NCBI RefSeq assembly: GCF_029867415.1
Contig: NC_081185.1
Span: forward strand, 137,919,191-137,983,190
DNA: 64,000 nucleotides
Direction: 5' to 3'
Source: Vicia villosa
Lineage: Eukaryota > Streptophyta > Magnoliopsida > Fabales > Fabaceae
Part shown: piece after piece, positions 24,001 to 37,286 of the stretch
Layout: every line of letters starts with the position of its first letter
How positions within the stretch are numbered: position 1 is the first letter of the stretch
Made by a program: the position numbers and the translations under genes
The notes under the pieces: model-generated
Databases searched by the model: none
The model's input: the letters and a program-made list of their open reading frames with translations, nothing else
Told to the model about the DNA's origin: nothing

Positions 24001-27000
24001 TGATAAGACATTTTTTACTGACAGAAAATTTAGATACAACTCAGTATTAGTTCATTGTATGATTTCACGAGTAGCAAACAATCTGAAACACTTTAATAAG
24101 TAATGGAGAATTAGATCTTTGTAATTTCAGCAATTTGGAAATTGGTAACGATAAGATTAATTGAATTTATCTTAATACTATTATATTTCTTCTGATCAAT
24201 TAAAATTAGTTTCTAACTTCAAATTTTACGCTTTTTTTACCTCCTCGTTGTAATTCTTAAAAGTCTGTAAATCTGTTTTAATTAGACACAAATAAAACAA
24301 GTCCATATGGAATTTGTAATTATATTCTGGGTTATGTATGATAGCAGTGGTTATGTCATTCATTGAAGTTGATGCTCATGTTATATTTGCAGGGATCTTT
24401 GCCAATTTATTCCAGCAGGATTGCTGTGAGTGTGGTCGACAATGTACTTCTTATTCATCAAGTTGATGCAAAGGTTGTTATACTTTATGATCTCTTTGCA
24501 GATTCTCGAGCACCAATATCTGCACCACTTCCTTTGTTGTTAAGGGGTTTACCCAGGTCCAGTTCTTCATCTCAATTTAGTGGTAGAGAAAGTGAAAGTT
24601 CAGATGTTAATGTTGTGAGTAGCCATGAAACAGTTACATATGCCGATACATGGAATTTCCTAGTCCCTGATTTCGTGTGCGATGTGACCAATAAGCTATT
24701 GTGGAAATTCAATTTAGACTTAGAAGTAAGTTTTTTGTTCATTTCGGTATCAATGCCAAATTTGGTGGTGCTTTTGTGAAATGAATAACCTTATTTTGTA
24801 GGCAATTTCTGCCAGTAACTCAGATGTCCCATCAGTATTAGACTTCCTGCAGCGGCGAAAGTTGGAAGCTAACAAGGTGTGTTCAACCTATCCATCCCAA
24901 CTTCATTACAAGAATACTTCTAATTGATTAATTCTTCAAGATGCAATAGTGCAACAATTGCTGTTGGCTGTTTCTTTTTTATTTTAAACTAAGTTTACCA
25001 GCAGTCAGTCAGTTTGTACCTGGGATTTGGCCACTTTTGTATTGACCACTCTATTTCTAGGGGTTGCAATTTTGTTCCTGCTGTTTTCTTATTCATGTAT
25101 TGTATAAGCTGATTCAGAACCAAAACGACTTTAGTTGCCCTAAATTGGTAAATTTCATCACCTTACTAGAGGATGACCCATTACTACTAGATGTTGCAGG
25201 CTTAACATCGGAGAAAGGAAGGCACTAGGCAGAAAAAGTATATATCCTCTTTGCTTCCAAAAAGTCTAACTGTATCACTGGCAACCGTAGGCCTCTTTTG
25301 CCTTAGTCTAATATAGCCTGCTTCGTTTCACTGGCTAATCCTACTCTTCCATTGGCACAGCCTTTTGTGCTATCTTATTTTTTGTGCATCCCAGTTTTAG
25401 CATAATTAGTGCAATAAATATATTCATTATTCCACTTCAGTTATTTTTTATGGTCACTTATGTTTAGGTATTTTCACTTCTAGGAATCAAATACTCTAAT
25501 ATTTAATTTAGCAGATTTAAAGTAGCAGAATTTTTTCTTTAAGTCATTTTGAGGCTCTTTGGGCATAAGTATCACATAATATACAAGGGAATAATGTTTG
25601 ATTTACTTTACTGACTGGTATCAGAACTAAAATGCAATTAACATGCATTTAAGACTTGAGAGTCCTACCTGTCTATTATAAGAGTTAGATTCGAGTAGTA
25701 TCATCTACCCTAGCAAATTTGGAAGATTATGTAGCCAGATGTATAAAATTATATAGTTTTAATGGGATACTGTGGACGCCTTGTAAATTTATTACTAAAC
25801 ATGATAATATTGAATTCCCTGTTATTCTCTGTTGGGGTATTGCACTGTAATTCTGGAATGTGATTCTGCCATAACCCTCCATCTAAATTGACTGTAAAGG
25901 AAGCTGTTTTATATTGAAATTTCTTTTTAATTGGTTCTGAACTATAATTATTAACAGTATTCGTTTGTTTTGAAACTTTGAACTAATCAATTGAAGATTA
26001 ACTAAAATCTCAACGTTTTTATTTTCTGGTTTTTCAGGCTAAACACTTGTGCTTGGGTATAACACAGACACTTATTCTAGAGCACAGACCTGTGCATGTG
26101 GTTGCCAAGGCTATAAATGTACTAGTTACCTCGTACTCCCATTCAATTAAAACTTGTAGCTTACTGAAGGGGCTGAAACCAGAGATGACATTAAACTCCA
26201 GTGCACAAAATGCTGACGCTGATGTATCTGCTATAGAAAGTGATGCAATTGGGAAATCAATCGTACATGAATCTACCACTAGAGTTGACAGTGGAACGTT
26301 GGATTCTGAGGATGAATCACAGTTTGCAAATCTTAAACACAATTCAAAAGAGGCCCTTGTTGGGGGTAGTGTAAACAATGCGAACTCCCCTCGTAACGAA
26401 GCTCATAGTTCTTATGCTATGCAATCATCTTTATTGTCTGCCCAAGAGGATTCCCAACTTACTTCAGCAGCAATTTCACCAGATGAGATGTACAACTTTG
26501 TCTTTTCTCCTGTTGATGAAGAGATGGTGGGAGATCCTTCTTACTTGGTTGCTATAATTATTGAGTTTCTTCACAGGTTTGTCAAAACTAATTTTTTTTT
26601 GTAGTGAAAATTCTGTTTTGACTCTCAAGGCATTCAATAGATTCGTACTCTAGTTTCTAATGGACTTTAGTTTCGTTCACTAATAATGTGTGACAATGAG
26701 ACATATGATTTCAACTATTTAAAAAAACCATTGAAAACTTCAACTACAACTGTGCCTTAACAATCCAATGATGTTGTGCTTTCTAACTGATGGTATAAAT
26801 AGTCTATGTTGTTTTCCATTGCAAGGGATCTAGTTTAGAGTCAATAACACTATGATCAACTTTTTAATTGTATCCTGTTATCAATCTTCTTTCTCGGGTA
26901 GATTTGAAGGTTCTATTTACACACATGTCACTGACCACGTTCTCTATTATTGGTAGGCTTGTTGTAAAGAATTTGATTCTTGATCCATCCTTTTCCCTTT

Positions 27001-29433
27001 AAATTTCCCATGCTTACAAGGTGTCTTTCACAATTCCTACAAAAGACACTAGATAACAATTCCTACAAAAAACCCACGAGATAGTATTGCAGTAGACAAG
27101 AACGGCAACCCTAAAAATTTCTAGCAGGATAGCTGAATGGCCCCATACCACTATTATGTAATCGAGATAAGTAATCTATGTAACACAGAAATGCTAAAAA
27201 TAACTCAAACCTTGCGACATTCATTTTTAATAATCTCTATTTCTGTCCCTACCTCTTGCACAGAGTGGTCCTTTAACTCGTGTCTTGGATTTTTCTTTTA
27301 AAGAGCAAAAAATGCAGTATTATCATTATGCCAAAACGGATAGCTAGATAAGGCACCTAAAGAATATTTCTGATCCAAAGGGTGTAAAATCCTTGATAAA
27401 ATTCCTAGGTATACCTATAAAATGGGACATAGGGAGTAATAATATTAAAAAATACAAAGAAGAATTAGGTAGGTCAACGTGCATTACACTTTTTCACTTC
27501 TATTACTTATCGGTATGCCTTAGCCTCATAATGACTTGACTTGGGATATTATGCATTCTTATTAGGTGTCTTAGATTGATAAGGTGTATACTTGAAATGA
27601 TGGATGAAAATTTTGGGACTTTAATATGCTAGTTTTTTATCTGAGCATAAATTTTACTTCCACTCTTGAGAATCAACCTCAATGCTTTTTATTTATCATT
27701 GCAGTGCAAATTTGGAAAAGATTCGTGTGGCCCCAAATCTATATGTATTGATAATTCAACTTCTGGTGCGGAATGAACGTTATGCTGAATTGGGGTTGTT
27801 TGTCGTAAATAAGGTTACCTATATCTCTGTATAGTATTTTTGTGAAGATAGTAGGTCTTTGCATGTTAAATTATAGTTAACTTAGTTCTCAGAAGAGACT
27901 TTTTGTTGCAGATTTTGGAGCCTTCTAAGGAAGTTGCACTGCAACTCCTCGAGTCTGGACGTCAGAACACCCAAACTAGGAAGCTTGGTCTGGATATGCT
28001 GAGACAGCTGGGCTTACATAATGATTATGTATTGCTGCTAGTGCAAGATGGATACTACCTTGAAGCCCTGCGATATGCACGGAAGTACAAGGTAATTTAT
28101 ACTTTGCTTGATCCTGTTCTGGATACTACTTTTGCTGTGTTTTAAATACTAAAAATAATTGCTTATAAAAAAAAAAACTAAAAATAACAGGAGATGAGGA
28201 AATCTGAGGAATATGTGTTACAGTTTTCTAATGATTCTGTAGACTCTATTGCTTGAGAAATTTCATTCATCCGATTGTCTGTGTCTGCCGACGGGTTTTT
28301 ATTCCCACTCCCAGCATCTGTAGAAAGCCCTTTACAGATAGTATATAATCCGTTCTTAACAGTAAGATTAGTGGTAGTGTTTAGGTGCCCTCAGATTCCG
28401 GATTTGGCTCCTCTAAAGTGATCAATTCACTTCAGAGTATAAAGTGAGTAATATCAACCATTAATTAACTATTCAATGGTGGATATTGTAGGCACATTAT
28501 AACAAATCACGGGTTTGGGGTAATACACGAGCAAAGGTTTGCTCCCCCCTTCCAACCGCAGATCTCACATAAAGGAAAAAAATCAGATTGGGTGATTAAG
28601 CATGAGCAGTTGCCTTGACAATATGCATTCTACTCGGACATGAATTTCAAGCGAGCAATGGCTCTAGCTCTTTCACTTTTTTCAAAAATATCACAGCAAT
28701 CCCATGAACAATAAGATTAAAATGCAACTAAAAATGATTAAGACCATCTTTATAAACTATTAAAATTATGACAATATATTTGAATGACTTTTTAGCAATG
28801 TTAAAATATGAATGGTCCATGCTGGAACAAAACTCATTTGATCTATGAATGGCCCTCTTTAGCCAACATTCCTTGTAAGGCTGCAACTTCAGAATAATAT
28901 GTGGAAATGTGCTCTTGCGGCTTCTAATGAATACCCACTAGCATACTGATCAGACAATAGATTTTGACAAGTGAGTTTCCATGACCAAAGGCTTCTTCAT
29001 ATTGTCTTCCCCACATTTGAAGTTCTTTCACTGAGCAACTATTTATGATCATAAAACTGAAGTATATAATACTTTTGCTTATCAAAATAAAAAAACTGAA
29101 ATGTATAATTTGCTGAAGCATCCCATCAAGACCTGCTTCAACTAGTTGTCTTGTAGAGTGTGTATCTCGAATCGTGAAAGTATCTCAAGATTTGTGTTTA
29201 TAATTATGTTTTTAATTTATAACTCCAATCCTAACTATTGGGAGAATTATTTTCAGGTGGATACCATCCGACCGTCATTGTTTTTAGAAGCCGCTTTTGT
29301 ATCCAATGACTCCCAACATCTTGCTGCAGTTCTAAGATTCTTTACAGATTTTCTTCCTAGCTTCAAAAACACCTCAGAGCATAATAGATACTACCGCATA
29401 CTGAATGAGATGAACTCTTCCATGACTGTTTGA
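21088..29433 (+). CDS. RMC1: RMC1-like regulator of the MON1-CCZ1 complex (Mic1 domain)
   Basis: Eleven coding exons with consistent phases and GT..AG borders: 21088-21255, 21407-21666, 23150-23303, 23560-23669, 23755-23842, 24393-24725, 24802-24876, 26038-26576, 27705-27813, 27912-28091, 29257-29433. The product is 730 residues. The first ~370 residues are the beta-propeller-like part (YIQYPPLRCNVPG, FSWKVSLFDPLIGPTTDS, QFWDRE, LGFFWTD). Residues ~400-560 hold a variable Ser/Asn-rich insert. The C-terminal Mic1 domain includes IQLLVRNERYAELGLFV, MLRQLGLHNDYVLLLVQ and SEHNRYYRILNEM. RMC1 (C18orf8, Bulli) is a subunit of the MON1-CCZ1 exchange factor that activates Rab7 at late endosomes and vacuoles. 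All frames are open, so the gene looks functional. Introns total about 6 kb. Confidence 0.9.
22416..22589. repeat. Intronic tandem duplication, about 82/92 bp
   Basis: Within RMC1 intron 2 a unit starting TCTGATCATCAGTG and ending ATTAATATCTGTG(A/G)CAC is present twice. The second copy carries about ten extra bases (TGTTTTATA) after the first segment. No apparent effect on splicing. Confidence 0.8.
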
Positions 29434-30528
29434 GAGGTTTTGCAAGAAAAAATTCAGAGAATTTAAGTCATTGTCTTCGGTAAACCCTTGTTCAAGCGGG
29501 GTTCTCTCGCAATGATGTCCGGTATATTTGCTAATAGTTTCATGTTGTATGTTAAATAAATGTATCTCTTCGTAGCAAGTTTAGTTTTAGTAGAGACTGA
29601 TCTAAACGAAATCTGCTCGGAAGAAAATTTGACTTCCCTTGAGCTTGTGGATGAATTGCTTGGTCTGTCCTTCAAAATACAACATGTTTTGCAATAGCTC
29701 TTTGCTTAAATTGTACTATTTGTTTATAAAGTATAAAGAAGGAACTAAAACAAGGATGAAAAACATCTTATTATGGAACTTGTTAAACGATTTGCTAAAT
29801 AAATTTATATGATGTTTTTTTCCATTATATTTTGGTTTGTTAAGTTATCAAAGTAAGAAATCAGGCACGGCAAGTGTGAAAATGACAAATGAGCAAAGAA
29901 AATATAATAATACATCTTGTTTCGAAGGACGAGTTAACTATTTTCTGCTTGATCATAAATTAATCTCCCGACACAAATTTCTGCTTGATCATAAATTAAT
30001 CTCCCGACACAAATTGGAATGATACTCTCCATATATTGAAGAACAAATTTTGTATCATTTAAAAATATTGTATAATTCTCAACTAACAAACAATAACCAA
30101 ATCGATAAGATTTGGGTGGTAAGCAGCTAAGATAATTTATACATGTAATTAGAGGTTTAATATATAATTCTGGCATATAAAAATTAATATATAACTTAAT
30201 TGTGCTCGAAATCTTCAAAAAAATTGAGAAAAAGCTAGAAAAGTATCTTAAGTTGAATTTCTCACCATTTGAGGCAAAGCTAGAAAAATATGTTACTATT
30301 TTAATTTTAGATTGGACATAATGTATCAAACTTTAATCATTTAAAATATTTTTAAATTTTTAAATTATTCAAAACTATTGTATAGTAAATTATCTTTTTA
30401 TGATCCAATCCACATACTCTAATATTTTTTATTGTTAATTAAAATTAATATGGAGATTAATTTTCCTGACTTGTAAGGTAGAAGCTTTCATTTATGCTAT
30501 CTCTAGTGGAATATTGCTTATGCGTTTA
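29434..30528. other. RMC1 3' region and spacer with small repeats
   Basis: Contains the likely RMC1 3' UTR, then AT-rich spacer. At 29944-30015 a 36-bp unit (CTGCTTGATCATAAATTAAT...) occurs twice in tandem. A related segment recurs at about 32650-32960, to the right of the next Helitron, including CAACTAACAAACAATAACCA. No gene seen. Confidence 0.5.
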
Positions 30529-32460
30529 TCATCATCTTAATAAAAATCAACTATCAAGCCATTATTAGAAAAGGCAAGCACACTTACAATATTGCCCATC
30601 CACTTAAAAAAATTTACACTACAAAAAGGATAACTTTGTCTTTTCATAAACATTGATTTATTCCACCTCCCACAACATTTCTCACCTTGCCACCTGTACT
30701 ACTCATAGATTTTAGAACACTCTTACCTATCTTTTGTTTTGTCAAACACCCAAAGTTTGAGTACTTTTACCAACTTTGTCTTTTCAACTCTCTCTCTCTT
30801 TCTCTCTCACGAAGCTCACTCTCTCTCTTTCTCTCAAACACAAGCTCACACTCTAACCATAACTCTCTCTCTTGAAGCTCACTCTAAGCAGCACTCTCTC
30901 TGAAAAATCAAGGTAAACTATCTCTACGCTCTCTCTTCGTTTTGTCATTCGTTCAATCTTCTGATTGCATGTTGAATTCTTCTTGACGCTATCGTTTTCG
31001 TCTACTTTTGTACACTTTTAGTTTCATTTTTCTTTCATCCTTTGAAGTAACTCTTTCAGGTTCAAGCTTCTGGTACGTTGATGTTTATTTCACACTTCAA
31101 CTTCCTTTGCTTCAAATTCATTTTCAAAGGTTGAAGCTTTATGTTCCATGGCACCTATATGACATCAAAGGTTGAAGCTTTTCGTTGAAACTTTTTTATA
31201 AACATCATTTTGTTTGGTTTAACCTTTTTGTTTCATGAACTTCATTTTTAAAGGTTGAAGCTTTATGTTCCATGGAACCTAAATGACATCAAAGGTTGAA
31301 GCTTTATGTTCCATGGCACCTATATGACATCAAATGTTGAAGCTTTTTGTTCAAATTTTCTGTTGCTTGAATTGTGATACAATCTATCCAATTAAATTAA
31401 GGTTGATGTTGAAGTTCATGTTGTTATTGCAGAATGCTTATTGAATACCACTTGAATACCACTTGAATCTATCCAATATATACCACTTGATAAACATGAA
31501 GCGGGTTTATATTGGATAACAGATGTAGATTATATTGGAAGCCATTTTTATAGTGACTAACGATACTTAATTATATAAAAAACATATAACATTTAAATAT
31601 ACAATTCATGTACCACAATGATACCAAGTTTGGAAATAAATGCACTCAAGTGATCTTCTGCGCAAAAACAGCTTTACCTTACTTGACTTGCAACAGTTCT
31701 TATAACATTAAATGCATGTCAGTATCAAAGAGTAGTCTTGAAACAACAGCATTTCCTTTTTGTCCATCTTTCATGTTTTAAGCATAGAAAAAAGTATATA
31801 ATTATAATAGAGAACATATTGCTTCCGCAATTGAAAATCAATCACTTTCAATTAAAGGTATAATTCGGTTTCCCAGGTCAACTATATTGAATAGATCTGC
31901 TAATGCCCACTAGTCTATAGCCGCTTGGTTATTACCCAAATATTGCCTAAAGCCATGAGTTTAATGTATTTTATGTGTTTTTACTACTTCCATTTTAATT
32001 CAAGTTCTTTGTGCAAATTTGCAATTCTGGCGCCAAATTAAAATGAGTTACTCAATAGTAAAAAAATGTGTCATGCCTTTGATTGGTGTTCTTATTGGGG
32101 TCCTCACATCGTGAAGCATAAAACACATTTCCTTCATTCATCCTAACACAAAAACACCATAACACGGGGCACAATCAATAAAATATCTACATGTTTATTT
32201 AAATAAAATCTCTATCGTATAAATAAATTTGTAACAGGACACGATCAGATAAATTCACACAATTTTTTTTATAAATATTGCATTCAAAATACATTTGAGT
32301 ATAAAACCATCATATAAAGTTATTTTAACCTATGCAAATACATGAATATCATAATTCTTTATATAATTATATTTTTCATTTAATATTATAAATATTTGAA
32401 CAAATTATATATATAATATCAAATAAATGTACCCGTGCGGCAGCACGGGTGATTTACTAG
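30529..32460 (+). mobile_element. Non-autonomous Helitron (5' end approximate)
   Basis: The 3' end is clear: perfect hairpin CCCGTGC-GGCA-GCACGGG (32432-32449), eleven bases, CTAG at 32457-32460, then T. The 5' end is probably one of the A|TC positions at 30529-30535 before TTAATAAAAATCAAC, but this is not certain. Inside are a CT-rich microsatellite (30786-30900) and a 40-bp minisatellite (31127-31345). No Rep/helicase coding sequence. Confidence 0.65.
31127..31345. repeat. Minisatellite, about 40-bp unit
   Basis: AAAGGTTGAAGCTTTATGTT followed by CCATGGCACCTATATGACATC appears complete at 31127-31166, 31250-31290 and 31291-31331, with partial copies at 31167 and 31332. It lies within the Helitron. 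Confidence 0.85.
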
Positions 32461-33244
32461 TATATAATATATTTCTTCAACAATTAATATGTGAATTTGG
32501 AGTACTCTCTCTGGTTTTTAATATAAGAATAAATTTACTTTTTAAGTTCATTGAAAAATTAATGTAGTTGAACTATATGTAGTCTAAATATATTAATTCT
32601 TCAATGAATCTAAAAAAATAAATTTTTTCTTATATTAAGGACGAGAGGTAATATTAAGGTAAAAAAAATTGACAAGACAAATAAACAAAACAACATTGCT
32701 TTTCAGAGACCGATTTTATTATTTTCTACTTGATTAAAAATTATTTTTCAACACAAATGGAGTGATTCTTTCCATCTATCTAAAAAATGGAAATTTTTTA
32801 CCAATACAAATGACATATTGCTGGATCAAATTTTGTATCATTTAAAATACTTTCTAATTATTCAAAATTATTGTATCTCTCTCTCATACAAAAATCTCTT
32901 GTGATAAATGAAAAAAAAAACTCAACTAACAAATAATAACCAAATTAATCTCTTTATCTCTTTATCTATTTCTATGCAATCATTAATATCTATCACATAA
33001 CCCTCAAAGATTGATTTAGTGGTTGAAGTTTAGATCTTAAGAATGTGCTATTCTAGCTTTAAACTGAGTTTTTGCTAGTAAACGGTGCTAGTGGACGGTG
33101 GGATTAGTCCAAATTTTTAATACAAATTTTTAATACAAAGGAGTTGTGGTGCACTTACAAAGTTTGAAATTGAACATTAAATTAATAAATGAATGAGAAA
33201 ACAATCAATTATAAACTATATAACTATTAATAAAAGATTCTGGC
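32461..33244. other. Spacer between Helitron and LTR retrotransposon
   Basis: AT-rich. Its 32650-32960 part is similar to 29850-30110. No open frame of interest. It ends in CTGGC (33240-33244), the left target duplication of the retrotransposon. Confidence 0.4.
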
Positions 33245-34013
33245 TGTTATCCTAGGATTTCGACTTGCTAATAATGGTAAGTGGTCTCTAAGATATGTGA
33301 GATTATTAAATAGACTAAGGCAAAGCAGTCTGATTAAGAGGCTTTCTTAGTCAAGACTATTGTTCGACTAAAAATGCCATCATTGCCAGGGGTGGTTCGA
33401 CTAAAATTGGCAAATTTGCCATGCATGGTCGACTAAAGTATGCAGAAAACTTAGGCGTTTTGCCAAGTATAGTTTTGAAGTCGGAAGACATCAGAAGTCA
33501 AAGGAAGCAGTTTCAGACAGTTTTCAGCAGTTTCTAAAAGACGCGTGGAAGCCTCACAGACGAAGATGCTGCATGTCGAGGACACGTGTTGGCTAGTAAT
33601 CAGTCGACCGTTAGTAGTAGTTATTTTATTTTCACTATTTAAGTAAGTTCTAGATGAACAGTTTAGGGTCCACATTTTCTACAAAAACACAAGTAAACTC
33701 AAATCTCTGTGCAAAAATGAGTGACGAGTGCAACTTTGGAATGTATGTATGCGTACCAATTTAATTTATGCAATCATTTTACATTATGCATTACTTTCAG
33801 TGCACATTTACTGCATTTTATCGTTTTCATTTACTTTAAAGTCTTAAACTTCAGTGTGTACTTTTACTTTAAGGTTATTACTGCATTTAATACAGACCAG
33901 ATATACATAATAGACAAATCAAAGCAATCAGTCCTGGAATATTCTAGTTGATTCCGCAAAAGTAACCTTTAAAAAGGAAACTAGCGATTGTCTACCATAT
34001 TTCTGGGTAAACA
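33245..34013 (+). repeat. 5' LTR of the Tat element
   Basis: Starts TGTTATCCTAGG and ends GGGTAAACA. Same length as the 3' LTR and about 98% identical by eye. A TATA-like CTATTTAAG lies about 390 bp in, followed by the presumed transcription start. The sequence AATTGGCACACCTGGTGGGA directly after it is the primer-binding region; I did not assign the tRNA. Confidence 0.93.
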
Positions 34014-34080
34014 AATTGGCACACCTGGTGGGACTCGTCAATTGCTGTTTGTTTTATATTTGTTAGTGTAAAAGTTATGT

Positions 34081-34939
34081 ATGAGACTAAGAAGTGGTCG
34101 AAAATTAACTAACATGTCTGAAGTTAATACAAATGATTCTGACCTTTCTGGAAATCAAGGAGTTGTTCTAACCGGAACAACATCACAAAATGCTGCAAAT
34201 TCGTCCCCAGTTAGAACAACAAATACTGGTGGATCGACGGCAACAACATTGGTATCGTCACCAATGAATGTACGGTCACCATTTAACTCATTACGACCGC
34301 CGTTTCAAGGAATGATACCTCCACCAGGTTTTAACCCTCAGTTTGGAATGCCCGCTTCTATGATGCAAGGTTTACACACGAATCCTTCATCATATTCTGA
34401 CAATATGATGGCAACAAGCACATCAAACTTAGGGGGTCGACCTATGGGCATAGGTTATATTAACCAGACATTGCCATCTCTAAGTACTACGTCAATGCTG
34501 ATCAGGTTCTTAGAAATATCCAGCAAGATGTCAATGTTGGACACAATAATATCTCTAATGTAGTCGAACAAATTTTAGTTCAAAATGGAATAAATGTAGG
34601 TTTACATAGACTTAATTTTGTTTCCCCATTGTCAGAGTATGTCAGGCAAACAGAATTGCCTAGAGGTTGGAAAATCCCAAAATTTACCAAATTTGCTGGT
34701 GAGACTGGCGAATCGACAGTCGAACATATTGCTAGGTTCCAGACAGAGGCTGGAGAATTAGCAAACAATGAGAATTTAAAGATGAAATATTTCCCAAGTT
34801 CTTAAACAAAAAATGCTTTTACTTGGTTCACGACCTTACCTCCACAATCTGTATTTTCATGGAATCAGTTAGAACGATTGTTCCATGAGCAGTTTTATAT
34901 GGGACAGTCGAAGATTAGTTTGAAAGAATTAGCTGGAGT
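34081..34939 (+). pseudogene. Tat gag, N-terminal part (broken)
   Basis: An open frame from 34081 encodes a Ser/Thr/Asn/Pro-rich N terminus with a Met/Pro/Gly-rich stretch (MIPPPGFNPQFGMP). Near 34490 the frame shifts. The continuing frame (LPRGWKIPKFTKFAGETGE, then FTWFTTLPPQSVFSWNQL) is the Retrotrans_gag capsid region, which has a stop at 803-805 of this kilobase (34803-34805) where leucine would be expected. A hAT MITE then splits the gene. The rest of gag resumes at 35838. Confidence 0.85.
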
Positions 34940-35837
34940 TAGGGGTGATCAAGACCAAACCAACCCAATAGAAAACCGCAAACCAAACCAAACCAAACCG
35001 AAACCGCAAAAAACCGCATTTGGTTCGGATTAGTTTGGGTTATCTTTTAACAAAACCGCATGGTTCGGTTTGGTTTGCGGTTTGTATTTTATAAACCAAA
35101 CCAAACCGAACCAAACCGCATTATGTTACAACCTAACTTTTACTTAACTCACATCTAACCCAAACTTAAATCTATAATACTTTAACCTTATGATTACGAA
35201 CAATTTTCTCATCCTTACACATGATTTTAGTCTCGATCTTCTCAAATCTCTAATAGCATTATCGCGTCTTCTTTGCCACATACATTTTCCCTCTTTTTCT
35301 ATAATCTCTACTCTCTTATATTCTTTCTTTTTCACCTTTTCATTTTTAGGCAAATGTTCCCTATTTCAATTTCGTTTTTATCGCACATCTTCTTCTCTAA
35401 TATCTCAACTCTTTTGTTTTTTCTTTTTCACCTTTACTAATCTCCCGTATCTTCTATTTTTTAGTGTCATTCTAATAATTTTTATATTGGTTTATACTAT
35501 TATTTTATGTTTATTATTCCACTTTTGTCTAATTTAACTTTTACATATTAAATAGAAAGTTATTGTCAAAATATGACGGGTTTTGTTGTTATTTAATAGT
35601 GTATGAATGTCTAAATACAAAGTTTCGTTATCATCTATATGTATATGAATGGTTCAATAAAATATTTCTAAAAAACCGAACCAACCGCACCGAACCAAAC
35701 CGCATTAGGTTGGTTTGGTTTGGTTCGGATTTTTTTTAAAAGTCAACCGAACCAAACCAAACCGCACGATTTTTTCTCTTGCGGTTCGGATGATTTTTTT
35801 CGTCAAAACCGCCCAAACCGCACCGCGATCACCCCTA
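34940..35837. mobile_element. hAT-type MITE inserted in gag
   Basis: Ends TAGGGGTGATC and GATCACCCCTA are inverted copies, and GCTGGAGT is duplicated exactly at 34932-34939 and 35838-35845. The 898-bp interior is rich in AAACCGAACC repeats near both ends and a T-rich centre, with no coding capacity. The gag frame is continuous when the MITE and one duplication copy are disregarded, so it inserted after the retrotransposon did. Confidence 0.94.
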
Positions 35838-37286
35838 GCTGGAGTTAGGCGAAAGGGTACAGAAACAGTCGATGACTATCTAAACCGTTTTAGGTTATTG
35901 AAAGCTAGATGTTTCACACAAATTCCTGAACATGAGTTAGTCGAAATGGCTGCAGGTGGGTTAGATTATTCCATAAGGAAGAAATTAGATACCCAACATT
36001 TAAGGAATATGGCACAACTGGCAGACAGGGTACGTCAAGTCGAAAGGCTAAAAGCTGAAAAAGCCAGAGTTAGTAAATATCCTAAGAAAGAAAAGATAGC
36101 TTATGTTACTACAAATGAGTTCGACTCTGATAGTGATAGTGAATACGAGGAGGGAGAGGTTAATGTGGCTGAATTAAAGCCAGGACCACCATATATCTGT
36201 AAATTACTCAAGCCCTCAAAAGATAAAAATCCGATCGAAAGTAAAAATGAAAAATTTTCTAGTAAAACGTATTCATTTGATATAACAAAATGTGATGAGA
36301 TATTTGATTTGTTGGTAACTGACGGGCAAATTATAGTACCCCCAGGACTTAAAAATCCTCCTCTTGAACAAAAGAAAAAAATAGGATTTTGTAAATTTCA
36401 TAATTTCTTGGGTCATAAGACTTCTCAATGTGTCCTTTTCAGGGATTTGGTGCAGAAGGCTTTGAAAGAAGGAAGGCTACAGTTTGGAGAAAAACCAAAG
36501 TCATCAATGCAAATTGATACTGACCCCTTGCAGGTCGAAGAAGCTCACTATACTGAGCTTGCTGATGTGATGATGGTCGAGACTACTGATGGTTTCGGCG
36601 AAAAGAAAGACGGTGCTACTGATGGCAAAGTCTTGAGCATGGTGTATCCTGAACCAAGAGAAAGCCTCTTGAAATTCCTTGAGAGGTGTCACAATAATAA
36701 CTCTCAAGTTGCATTATGTCCAAGGTGTGATGTTGTTTTCAACGTTGATGCTGCAAACAAAGTGAGGTTCGACCCTCGTCGAGGCAAGAATCGTCAGTTC
36801 ATGTATACAGGAGAAAACAGTGGTCGAAGGGCTGGAGAATACAGGAAGCTATTCGAAAAGCCAAAGACTTTTCGCCCCAAGACGGACGTCCCTGAGGATA
36901 AGTGGGTAAAACCCATTAACTTCAGAGGAGGCAAACGTCCAGAATGGCAGATCCAAGGTGTTGGAGCAAATGCTGAAGGCTCTTGGACTGATAGTGGATC
37001 TAAGAGGAAAGATTACATATCTCCAAACTACAAAGGAAAGAATCCTATGACTCGAACGCAGTGGAGGCGTTACCAGAGAAGCCATAAGAATGGCCAGGAA
37101 AGTTTGAAGATGATGCAAGCAGGTTTTTCTCATTACCAGCCAAAACCTTTTCAGAGGAAGTTGACTGAAGAACAAGCCAAAGTGGCAAATGAGAGACTAG
37201 CTGCAGGAATGATCCTGGGAAAGAAGCTCATCAAAGAATTAGTCGATGATGATACTCCGACTCTCAATACAGGAAAAGAGCCTTAG
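35838..37286 (+). pseudogene. Tat gag C-terminal part
   Basis: The genuine retroelement sequence begins after the MITE; the open frame upstream to 35715 is MITE-derived. It continues capsid (GTETVDDYLNRFRLLKARCF, EMAAGGLDYSIRKKL) and a zinc-knuckle-like CKFHNFLGHKTSQC. A basic, Lys/Arg-rich C terminus follows. The frame stops at a TAG (37284-37286), but the same frame stays open afterwards into the protease region, so the stop could be a gag-pro boundary or a mutation. Confidence 0.85.

Noticed and set aside
26034..26378. Minus-strand open frame of 114 residues
   Set aside because: It is the shadow of RMC1 exon 8 on the opposite strand.
30786..30900. CT-rich tract considered as a possible CRISPR-like or regulatory array
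   Set aside because: It is an irregular CTCTCT microsatellite inside a Helitron, without spacer structure.
33721..33951. Open frame within the Tat LTR, repeated at 45849-46091
   Set aside because: It is present in both LTRs only because they are duplicates, and has no recognisable protein.
35715..35837. N-terminal extension of the gag open frame starting at 35715
   Set aside because: This part lies inside the hAT MITE; the frame only joins gag by chance at the insertion border.
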